From assembly GCA_024305745.1 (NCBI GenBank), contig JAHRBS010000014.1, forward strand, positions 2,115,501 to 2,179,500: a DNA stretch of 64,000 nucleotides. The letters run 5' to 3'. This stretch comes from Polyporus tsugae. Lineage: Eukaryota > Basidiomycota > Agaricomycetes > Polyporales > Polyporaceae. Of the stretch, positions 10,843 to 20,704 are shown piece after piece; the first letter of the stretch is position 1; each line of letters opens with the position of its first letter. A program made the translations under genes and the position numbers. A model generated the notes under the pieces. It ran no database searches, was not told the origin of the DNA, and was given only the letters and a program-made list of their open reading frames with translations.

Positions 10843-11754
10843 ATCCCGCCTTGTTCTCAGTCTCCCTCTGATCAGCTCCGCCGAAAGAGCCTTCGCGGGC
10901 TCGCCCACCCTCCGTGCCGTGAGGCGAAATAAGAGCTTGTCCGCCCACAGCTCGAACCCCTTGTGCTTTATGATGCAGTCGTCCCGCCCGTCGACCTCAG
11001 TGAACGCTATGCGTGTGCCAAGATCAGAAAGGAGCTCGTGCAGCGCACCGCCATCCCTGTCGAATAGCTTGGTGTTGAATTAGCTGAGGTCGTATCGCTG
11101 ACCGTCGATGGAGACCCTCCCTTCGTCCTGCACCGGGCCTTTGTCGATGTCCTCCCAATATTCTTTGCGCCCGGCCAGACGGAGGAAACCCGGTCTCTCG
11201 TGGTGGCTGGGAAGCACCGCACTCCAATCTGATGCGTTCAGAGAAAATGATTACTGGGGGGTCCCGCCCGCTTCGGACAGGGTGAGCGTGAGGCGACGGT
11301 GACCGCCAACCTCTCCTGCGAGGTCAGCGACAGCGACCGCTTTTGTCACAACGATGCTGACGTCCAATCGCAATTGAGGATCATGTTGCGAGCACCAAGG
11401 AAGGAGACCAGAGACGCACGTGCAAACCACTCCAGTCGCATACACCAGCACAGGAAGCCCACTGTGCATGGAGATGACCCTCCCATCCTCCCGTTTCTCC
11501 ACTCCCTCCGGTAGCTTTCCCTTCACCACATCGAACAAGCTGACGATCTCATTCGCGTACCCCGTTCAGCCCAGCTCGATTGAGGGCGTCGGCTGTGTCA
11601 ACAAGGCGCAAAGCCTTGACAGGCCGTAGAACTCCGCGTCCGCGAGGAGATAGCGATGGGTGGTCCTGGTATCCATCCATAACAAACAAACTGTAAGATA
11701 ATTAGTTTCTAGAATAGTAGGCCCTACGACGTACCGAACAAAAGATATACTCAT
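10843..11754 (-). pseudogene. KCTD-like BTB/POZ gene, copy C (5'-truncated, broken)
   Basis: Third minus-strand KCTD-like copy. The N-terminal half of the BTB domain is absent; the match starts at THRYLLADAEFYGLSRLCALL (about 11680) and continues NEIVSLFDVVKGKLPEGVE and SGLPVLVYATGVV. An in-frame TGA at 11566-11568 replaces the Trp of the DLRWTGYANE motif. Further on, LRLDVSIVV and RRLTLTLSEAGG are followed by a frame change, then GRVSIDGQRYDLS, an in-frame TAA at 11080-11082, and a long readable C-terminal piece (FNTKLFDRDGGALHELL, ELWADKLLFRLTAR, AELIRGRLRTRRDVLDEF) to about 10843. This copy shows best what the full-length C-terminus of the subfamily looks like. At least two stops plus the missing 5' end make it dead. 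Confidence 0.75.
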
Positions 11755-12118
11755 TTTCTACCACCAGCCTGTTCAGCCGCCCCCAAAAAGGCCGACAGAA
11801 GCCACCATGAAGGTCAATCTCTCTCAATTCGCCGCAAGATGAGGTGTGTTTGTTTGTAAGCCGTCACTGTGGCACAAGGTGGATATGGATAGTCGACCAT
11901 AAGCAAGATAGATAGCACAACCAATATGAGGAAGACAATGCTGGATGGATGCAGCGCAGGGTAGATGGTTGGCTGGTCGAGTGCCATGCTGGGGGAGGAG
12001 AGAGCGCCACAGCTGTGACGTCACGTAGGTGACTTTGTCCGCTCGTGTCGGACTCGTCTTGTTGAAGCTCTTCGAGAATCGACCACGACCCAACTGCGTT
12101 GGACCACTGGCACCGGCC
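11755..12118. other. Spacer upstream of the intact BTB gene
   Basis: About 360 bp between the 5' end of KCTD-like copy C (minus) and the ATG of the BTB gene at 12119 (plus). It is the likely promoter region of the latter; no motif stands out and I see no further gene. Confidence 0.4.
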
Positions 12119-13283
12119 ATGCTGGTCGATGAAATTACCCCTCCCAGAAAACGCGCTCGCACTGCTGCCATAGGCGATGATTCTCAACCAGAAGCTCTCA
12201 AGAGGGACGAGGACTTCTGGTATTACTATGACGACAGTAGTACAATCATCCTCCGAGTCATCGCGGCCGGCGCCAACGTCGAGTTTCGCGTGTACCGCGG
12301 CCCTCTCGCAAAGCACTCTCCAGTCTTTAGAGACATGTTATCTTTCCCACAACCCCCAAAAGAAAATTCAACCGGCTCTGTCTCTAACTCAAGCTCGGAC
12401 TGTCCAGTGGTCCATCTCACAGACTCTCCAAACGACCTCAGACACCTTCTATGGGTCTTCATGGCCAGTGATTCGCTCGAGTAAGGCCATCTCATCTTCT
12501 CTCGGACATATCTTCACAGTTCCTGGTTCTCACGGAATCCTTCATTTGTTTGCACATAGGCCATTTGGAGTGTCGAATCCCACCTTTGACGCACTGTCCA
12601 CGTGGATCCGCCTCGCTCACAAGTACCAGATTGACCAGCTCCTCGAGGACGCCCTCGCATACCTCCGCTGGTTCTATCCGAACCTTCTACGCGATCCGCG
12701 CTGGCGGGATACTTGGAGTACTACCCGGTGTTTGGTCCCGAAGGACCGGCCGACGACCATCTCGGGAAGCTACGCGATAGGGGTCGTCAACCTTGCGCGC
12801 CTCACCGAGAGCGACGACCTCCTCCCGCTCACGCTCCTCGAATGCTGCAAGCTCGGTGTGGAGATCACGCAGGGTTTTGTTCGCGACGGCGCCAGAGAGT
12901 ATCTGAGCCCTGAGGACCTCGGGCGGTGCTTCGTCGCAAAAGCCACGCTTATGTGGACGAACATTGAGGCGTGCCTCAGGATCTTCGCCTTGGCATGCGT
13001 CGACTACGAGGCAATCGACGAGTGCCATGACCAGTCCAGGTGCGGGAAGCTGCTTGAAAACTACCGCCATCTCAGCTATTACCACGTCCAATTCCTGTGG
13101 GTTGATAGTCTCTTGGCGGAGGGTCAAGTGTGGAAGTATCGATCGCCGCAGCTCTGCCCCAATTGCCTCTCCTACGTCGACAAGCTCGTCGCGAATCAGC
13201 GCCACAGATTCTGGAACTCCTTGTCACGAGTCCTTCGAGTTGACGAGAGCAGGTTGGGGAGCATGATATGGACGGAATTTTAG
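12119..13283 (+). CDS. BTB/POZ domain protein (intact)
   Basis: Two exons, 12119-12480 and 12560-13283, intron GTAAGG...CATAG of 79 nt; the exons join in frame to give about 361 residues. Start MLVDEITPPRKRAR resembles the basic, proline-containing starts of sister copies. BTB core: DEDFWYYYDDSSTIILRVI, VEFRVYRGPLAKHSPVFRD, CPVVHLTDSPNDLRHLL, then FDALSTWIRLAHKYQIDQLL. The C-terminal region is the family extension: AIGVVNLARLTESDDLLPL, ECCKLGVEITQGFVRDGA, a CPNC pair, and a closing RFWNSL block. The usual GWG ending is replaced by GSMIWTEF. BTB domains dimerise and often bind cullin-3, but nothing here shows the partner. One of only a few unbroken members in the window. Confidence 0.85.
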
Positions 13284-14118
13284 TTGAACCTCGCAGTTTG
13301 TCAAGTAAGCAGTCCATCTCCACGCTTATTTGCATGCCTTATCATCCTCACTGACCACCCGTCTCCATGAATTCGAGTACCCAGTGTTGTGGCTGTACGT
13401 GCCGGCATAGACAGGCTCCGACGCAAGTGTAGGACTGTACAGGATTTACAGGCGTACCGAGGATGGCTTCGCGTACCTGCGACAATCATCTTACTCCTGC
13501 TGCACGCTATGCAGTGCCTTTGTCGAGGAGGACCAGCCGGATGCAGTCGGTGGTGAATTCATGCTACGATCTGTAACCTCGCTCCTCCCTACCTCTCGAG
13601 AAGCATAACACCTCACCCCACTTGCGTTTCTCGAGTACTGCGGGGACATCACACGATTGGACAGCCTGTATGAATTCCATTATGGAGTCCGTTCGTTACA
13701 CCCATGAACCGGATGCAACAGCAATGCGAAACAATTGAATACAAATACACTCTGAGTCCGGGTCCTAGATGCGACTAATGTACAATTATAACCTGCAAAT
13801 AAACATAAAGATGGAGGTATGTGAGAAGCTTGTTGAAAAAGTTGCATGCATGTACATATGTATGTGTGGTATGGTGAGTGAAGCACATGTATGGAGAAAA
13901 TATGACGAGAAAATCATGCGTATGCGTATAGCACTTGCGATCCAGTTGCCCTCTCTCCCCCATCCCTCTGTAGCCCTCTCTTGACAGCGGGGATGGCGCG
14001 CGCACTCCCCGCACTCCCTGATCCCGGACCCCCTCTCACCCAATGCCCGACCAAAACAAACCGGACACAGTGCCGACGTACATCTGTTCCGACCCTGCCC
14101 TCCGAATGTTTGGCTGAG
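13284..14118. other. Intergenic stretch
   Basis: About 0.8 kb between convergent BTB (+) and HET pseudogene (-). The middle (about 13690-13960) is visibly AT-richer, with ATG-rich tracts such as runs of ATGTATGTG. No gene seen. Confidence 0.5.
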
Positions 14119-16219
14119 TCAACATGTCCAAGCCGGTCTTTGCTCCCTTCGCCGTACGTAGGTTCCGCCCGGAGGGGGTGTGTCAGGTGTTAGTCTACGG
14201 TGCTTCGACACCGGTGAAGGGGTGGGAGTACTGAGTCCACGCTTCGACGCCGTACGAGAGATCAGAGAGAACCATCTGAGAAGTGTTGTCGTGGAAGTCG
14301 ACAAAGAGCTCCGAGAGGCAATCAATTCGATCTGCGAAGGGGAGCGACGTAGGGGCGACGTGGTTCGGGCATTGGGGATGGGGTGGGGTGTATCCCTCTC
14401 GAGGTCCGCGAGCGATGGGAAAGAGATGGCTGCTTCTTGAAGCATCTCTTCGAAGGTGCGACCGAAGAGTTCTAGATGGATTTCGACCGTGCTGTCTGGC
14501 ATCCGTGCAGGGGAATGCGGAAAAGAGAGTCGCACTGTCCAATCCGCGTCCCCAAAGTCCTTAGAACGCGCAGCCCATGACTCGGAGTCAATATGATCCT
14601 CGGAGCAGTTGTGAGTAAGTTTTTCCAGATCGATAAGGGATGCTACATCGACCTTGGCCCAAAGAGGAGGATTGCTAGGGTTGCGGTGCTCTGTGCATGA
14701 ACCAACGGAGATGAAGATATGCCCCTTGTAGCGATGGAAAATGCTAATGACTTGGAGCGCCTCGGTGCCTCCGACCTGGTTGACCTCAAACTGAAGGGTA
14801 GTGAAACGAGCGATGAGCCAGCAAGGAACGCAAAACCGCGAAGCAGGGTTGCAGTTGATGATGAGGTTGGGGGTAGTCGCACTTTCGGAGTCTAAGTCAG
14901 AGGCGGTGGGTATGATGTAGATGGTGCGCCACATTGCCTCAACCCGCTTTCCTTTGAAGGTTAGGTTGTGCAGGTCATCGCCTAGGTCGACTATATGAGC
15001 GACGTATGTTGGAGAGCTTGTCGTCGAGGGGTGCTGGTAGACGCAACCTGTGAAATAGCGCGGTCTCTTTGGGTCTTTCCCCTTATCGTCCCTTGTCAGG
15101 AAAAGCCTGAAGTGGCGCCCATTGGCTTGGCATAATATCACCGCAATGGTGATACCATCAGCCTCATATATGGGAAGCCGAAACTGAATACCGTAGCTGG
15201 TCACTATCGCGCTTGGGAGCTCGATGCCATCAAAAGGACCAGTGGTCGTTAAATCCTGTGAAGAAAGGTGTATTAGCGGGAGGGAGGCAAAATACATCTA
15301 GAGTGGCCTGACAAGAGGAGGATATTGTTGTTTTGCGTTCACCCCGAGGTCTGGAATGTAGCCAAAGCCGCAGTTCAGCTCCTGTGGTGAGTCTGCCAGA
15401 AGATACCGCCAGGAATTGTCGCGGTCGACGCTCCTGTCGGGATGAAAGGTGATGCCCCCGTCAATATCATCCCAATTGACGTAGTATCCAAACACAAAAA
15501 GGGACATGTCGGGACCGTGCTTCATGATCTCGTACTGAAGCCGTATAAATGCCCTCTTGCCCTCGCCGTAGTTCGTCGGAATGCTGACTCCGAAAAGACC
15601 CATCAGGCAGTACGCCCCATCCTCCACTCTTGTTGTCTTGTGCCTGGACACCCAGGACATGCGAATGGAGACAGAGTACTGTGCTGGTCTGTTCGCACCA
15701 ATCAAGACCTCAGAGGGGACTCGCGTGATCTCCTGGAGCAGCTTCGCAAGCACCGCCTTGTTCCCCAGGTCGTGCCAGTCGACAGAGAAGAAAATGACGA
15801 AGTCGGGGGCTATGAGCTCCTGCAGCATCCATCCGCGCGTGTGCCATCAGCTCTTCCGGAACGCGGACTCTGGCGTGTGCAAGTCACAGTCACTGGGAAC
15901 GTCAGCAAGGTACACATAGCATACCTCGGCTCCCTTGTACCACTTGTACATCGAGTTGATGGCCTCAGAGAGCTCGGGAGAGTTCTGCGTCATCTCAGGG
16001 GTTGGTACTGTTTGCTCGGCATCGCTTGGCGATGACCCAGACCTCCTCGAAGGTCTGCTCGTTCCTGTCCCATGTGTGTGAGAGGATCGCATATCCGCCA
16101 ATGGCGTCGAAGTTCCTGGCAAAGTAGTGCAACTCCGCACGGTCAGTGCTGAGTAACCACATCGTGCGGGGTCCTAGATGAAGAAAGGAATCAGCCTGTA
16201 TGAGCGACCTAAAAGCCAT
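14119..16219 (-). pseudogene. HET-domain gene, copy 1 (dead)
   Basis: Heterokaryon-incompatibility type protein; in ascomycetes HET domains trigger death or growth arrest on non-self contact. Start MAFRSLIQADSF at 16219, then MWLLSTDRAELHYFARNF and GYAILSHTW. Lesions against the two paralogues in this window: CGA to TGA at 15995-15997; a deletion with junction near 15969-15980 removing about 30 codons, including the W-V-W-I-D-S-C-C-I-D core, and shifting the frame; and CGA to TGA at 15847-15849 just before WHTRGW. After that it reads cleanly (LQELIAPDFVIFFSVDW, EDGAYCLMGLFGVS, NYGEGKRAFIRLQYEIM). A 57-nt intron (donor GTCAGG) leads to the second exon, TTTGPFDGIELPSAIVTSYG to 14119. Exon 2 looks undamaged, so death may be recent. 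Confidence 0.85.
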
Positions 16220-16875
16220 GAATTCTCAGCTCAACGCACTGGGTGATGCAACGATAGTATGGATGTATCCGACAGAAGGGTGCAGGCTGAGGGGGTGGAG
16301 AGAAAATGGCGTTGGAGGCGCGTAGCTCAAGAGTGGAGGGGAGAAGGGAACAGTTTTCAGGAAGAGGGGTAATCAGCGTGCGTTGACTTGGGGGAAAGGT
16401 GGGAAAGATTTTGAGCTTGGGGCATTTGGCAGCTGATATTAGAGTTCAGCCACCCAGCATAATCTAAGTCAAAGTGATTCAGTGGGGGATTCATATGGTG
16501 ATCCGGAGGGGATTCGGGAGCAGTGAATCCCCACAGAATCGCATAGGTATTCTGACCACCCCAATTCAAGAGGTGGATTCTGTCGTTGGTTCTGAATTGC
16601 GATTTGGGGGGCTGGTGCTTCTTCAGAGGAGCACCGGTGATTCAACGCGATTCCCTCCCCCAGAATCGCCTTCCGAATCGTTTCTTCGAATCCCTCTCCG
16701 AATTCCCATCTTTGACTACATACCCCTAATGGCATGCCAATTGGAACACACCGCACCTGGTATCAGTCCAAAGGACCAAAGCCGAAGAGCACATCGCAGC
16801 GTGAGACAGGGAACACAAAGATCTTGCGAAATGAGTCTTGAGGCTGTCATCACGAAAACGGCGCTGAAGTCATTA
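16220..16875. other. Intergenic stretch upstream of the HET pseudogene
   Basis: About 650 bp. It contains several near-repeats of GAATC-containing words around 16460-16710, but no gene or clear element end. Confidence 0.4.
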
Positions 16876-17215
16876 CAGTGATTTGCAAAAAAGACTGCAG
16901 GTCGCACTTGTGCGCGAGCCTGTTTGTATCTGTTTGGAATGTGGCGGAGACGCCTGCTCAACCGCCAGCCATTGCACAGCAGAGGTACCCTTGCCCACTA
17001 ATTTGGTTGAACTACTTCAGAATGTGTTCTTTTCAGCATGTAAAGATGTACATGTAGTTTTCGACCAAGAAAATGGATGGTAGTGGGAGAACTTACTGCA
17101 ACGACAAAGCAGCTGCAAGCGCGCAATCCCCAAAACAGAAAGTCCACGTGCGGGACAAACAAGGGCAAACAAGCACTCGTGCGAGTGGACCTGCAGTCTT
17201 TTTTGCAAATCACTG
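16876..17215. mobile_element. Non-autonomous Tc1/mariner-type MITE
   Basis: A 340-bp element bounded by TA on each side (16874-16875 and 17216-17217). Its ends are inverted repeats: the first 28 bases, starting CAGTGATTTGCAAAAAAGAC, match the reverse complement of the other end without mismatch, and looser similarity extends to about 60 bp. TA target duplication and a CAGTG tip are the hallmarks of Tc1/mariner elements. No transposase frame fits inside, so it would have been moved by an enzyme from elsewhere. It lies about 250 bp upstream of the DUF6589-type gene. Confidence 0.8.
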
Positions 17216-17463
17216 TAGTCTTATACCAAAACTGTCTGCGTGCCACGTGGACAGTCTTGTATGAATATACCCAGTTTATAGGGACCATGGGGGGTGGCGA
17301 TCAAATACAATTTTCTTATCGATCCATTAGATCTTTGATTGTAGTGCATTAGTCCAGAATTTGTTACCGAGTAAAAGTGGTGCACAGCTTGGTCCTGCAG
17401 GCACTTCTCCCTTCTTGTCCTCGCTCCTCCGACTTTCCGCCACTTGCGGGTGCTTCGCCCGTG

Positions 17464-20316
17464 ATGTCTTCCAAGGAGCAGCATATACAGAAAATCAAGC
17501 ACGTTCTTTCCGCCGTCTCACAGGCAAAATGGAACTTGTTCAATGATTTTCTCCTCGCTTTCTACACCTCCGAAGACCCGAGTGTTGCTCAGCAGGCCGG
17601 TACTTGCCTCGGGTACAAGGAAGGCCAATCCTACGCTCCTGAATGGCTTCTCGATACCTGGCTGATGAAGACAAGTGGAGACAGCAATAGGCACCTGAAA
17701 GAGGTGATCGTGAGGAAGGCTGGCGATCTTCTAGTGAAGGAGTCCAATTGCGTGCTCCATGACCCAGAGCTCCGCCTCCTGTCAACCGAGACGACCATAC
17801 CTCGCCTTACCTCAGACTTTGGACTCGATCGCCTGGCAACAATTTATCAGACCCTTCTCCCATGCATGTGGATGCTTCTCGTCACACTGATGATAGCCAC
17901 AAACACGTACGAGCAGAAGTTCCAGCGGGAGAAGGTAAACAAGGATGCTCGCACGGCCCAGGTGCGCACTCTTCTCACTCACCCACTGAGAATCATGGTA
18001 TAAGTGGAGTAGCTCACAATTGAATTTAGGTTGCGGTGGTGATCATCAGCATGCTCCTTTACATTCGGAATCGCGCCACAAACACTTTTTAAGTGTTCAT
18101 GGGTATTTTTCTCTCGAGTACTGGGGCAAGCCGTCGGGTAATCAGCACACTGAACCATATGGGTCTGTCTATCAGCTACTTGTATGTGTGCTGCATTTTG
18201 GGGATTAATAGATGGCTCATACACTATGTATTGATAGGACAGCCTAGGACTGCCTTGCGAGCATCTCAAAAAGTGCACAGGAGCGCATGAAGGACTTTGT
18301 CCTGTCCTCCACCCGACTCTTTGCTATCGTGTATGACAACATCAACTTTACCCTTCGAAAGGCTTCACAGCGACTTGACAATCTAACACACTAGTTGAAT
18401 GCGACAACCTCAGCAGTGTTTGCACTCTCATCGCACTTCTCCCGAGCTATCCACTCTGTTGCCCTCTCGATCACTGATCGTCACCGCCGGGCCCATCTTC
18501 GGGAAAACCTAACCCTCGACTCCATCTGGCCGAGCCCTGCCAAGCAATCAGAACTCTTGAAGGCTTTCTCCTATCATGTTTGGATGCTTCTCTTGACGCA
18601 CGACAACTTGGGCCTGTCGCAAAAGAAGATTCGGAAGTTCAAGCGGAAGATGAAGTCTCTGAAACCATGGATCCATATACTCTCCGTTGAGAAGACACAG
18701 TTCTTTCCCCTGCCGGCTCTTGCGCAAGAAGAGGCATCAGTCAGCAGCACCATCCAGGTTGTCAGGAAGCTATTCACGCAACTGCTATGTCTCACCGAGG
18801 AGATGATCAATGTGGAACTTTGTTTGCTGGTTGGCGACTGGTTGTTGATCCGCAACTTGCGCCTCATGAAAGTGGAGATTGCGGATGAGGAGTCTCAGTA
18901 CCTCCAAATGTTGTGGGTTCAGAAGTGTGCCATGCCGTTCCACTTTCAGTTGAATGCCGTGTACATGCTGTTCCAAACACATCTGGGGCACGCTGGGGAC
19001 AACAATCCTGGATCGCTCGAGCATCACCGCACCCTACTCCGCCGTGCCAAGCTTGATCCGAAGAAGCCCAAGTACAACAAGGTGAAGGAGCTTCTCTACC
19101 ACTCTCTGATTGCCCGTCTCATCGACTGTGCAAGGTATATGCATTTGTGGTTTTTTCTAATTATTATGTGCACTGATGATGACTCCGCAGAGTCACTCTC
19201 GAAGAACATTCACACACTGGTCTCGCAACCTGGGCGCCAACATGGGAGGAGTTTAATGCCACTGCCACCTTGATCATAAAGACGTTCACTTCTACCGAGC
19301 ATGCCCACGAAGTCCTCGAGAAGACGGATGAGGTCCTCGCTCATGCTATTCTCTTCATTCGTGATGCCCTCATGTTCTATGAATTTTCCGAAGCAATCCG
19401 GGATGCTGATGTTGGCCGGATGTGGCTGATATATGACTTCTGGGTCTTCATGATGCGAGGGGCAGGGTGTCATAACTACGGCAATGAGATCCTCGAGATG
19501 AAGGCGCAATTTGAACATGAATTTCCAGAGACTTTGAGAGATATTACGGAACACACCTGGCTTGTCAACTGCTGGGGAATTCCGGGTCGCTCGATTCCAA
19601 CAGACCTGTATCTTGAACACAATAATGGATTCATCAAGGTCGGTGTGAATTGTAAATTGGAATGTAGTTTGAATCATAGGCTAACTATCCCACTCATAAA
19701 GAACATATTTGCAGCCACAGGAAGCAATGCATCCATTGAATACATCACCGAGAAGGGGTCAGCGGGAGTGGAGGTTCTCAGAAGCCTTGTGCACAACATC
19801 GCACCTTACTTTGGAGTCAGCGACTTCCATTGCTGGCATGCAGAGGTGTCAGCAACTGGTGATATCAAGGCCCTCCTCTCTGATCTCGAACTACAACACA
19901 TCCATGAGTTCACATCTGGTCGCCATGTACCTCCGCCGCCAACACAATCGCGCAAGAAGCGCCAGACAGGCCCAACAAGCGGTGTACGAGATATCTTACT
20001 CCTTGGTATGCAAGGCCTGACACGCAAGCGGTTGTTCGAATATTGGCAAAGACGATCAGGAAAGGGTGGTACAGGGCTATACGAAGGGGACGGGGAGTGA
20101 AATGGGGTTAGAGATGAGGGGGATGAGGACGGGGATGGAGATGGAGAGGTGCCAATGGGAGGAACTGCGTTTGATGAAGCCAATGGTCAGCTTGACGTTG
20201 ATGTTGATGAGGATGGCAAGTTTGAGTCACCATTTTCTGAACACAATATTGTTGATGAGGATGATGATGTGGACGATGAGCTGCCAATGTATGCACCTAT
20301 GGCCATGCTGCTTTAA
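17464..20316 (+). pseudogene. DUF6589-type, mobile-element-like protein (three stops)
   Basis: I recognise the DUF6589 pattern of Agaricomycetes: VFMGIFLSSTGASRR, FAIVYDNINFTLRKASQR, GDWLLIRNLRLMK, DNNPGSLEHHRTLLRRAKL, EAIRDADVGRMWLIYDFW and WLVNCWGIPGR, then LEHNNGFIK. Starts MSSKEQHIQKIKHVLS at 17464. Introns are likely at about 17952-18030, 18182-18250, 19133-19190 and 19639-19704. The frame stays right through three in-frame stops: TAA at 18090-18092 (a Gln is expected before VFMG), TAG at 18392-18394 (Gln expected in THQLNATT) and TGA at 20098-20100. All three are one C-to-T step from CAA, CAG and CGA. After the last stop the frame continues into an acidic Asp/Glu-Gly tail to TAA at 20314-20316. 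The conserved D, D and E residues invite comparison with RNase-H-fold transposases, but that is inference. Confidence 0.75.
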
Positions 20317-20704
20317 CTCCAGAACATTTCTTCTTCATCATCCATAGCATGTTGTGTGCCTGTAGGCTCCAGGCAAAACCTGAGACCATATCAGAGTCAA
20401 CACCATTCACAACGAGTGACTAACAATTGGTGCGGGTGGTACTCACGAACTCATCATATCTTCAGGTTTCTGAGCTAGTGGCAGCTCAAACCCCGCCACC
20501 ACCGAAAGACGAAACCTACCAAACATCAGCATAGGGAATATAAATCAGTAAGAGCCGGATGTACTGGTGCACCATCACCTCTGGGACTGGTTCCACCTTT
20601 GATGTGATGCCTCGGGACGATGATGCTCGGGAGGTGGGAGAGACATTATGAGTGCTGACACAAACCTTTCAGCGAGCCTCCTCAGCAAGGCTCACAATGT
20701 GAAG
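20317..20704. other. Spacer between convergent DUF6589-type and helicase genes
   Basis: About 390 bp between the two 3' ends. No gene seen; both transcripts would end here. Confidence 0.4.
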
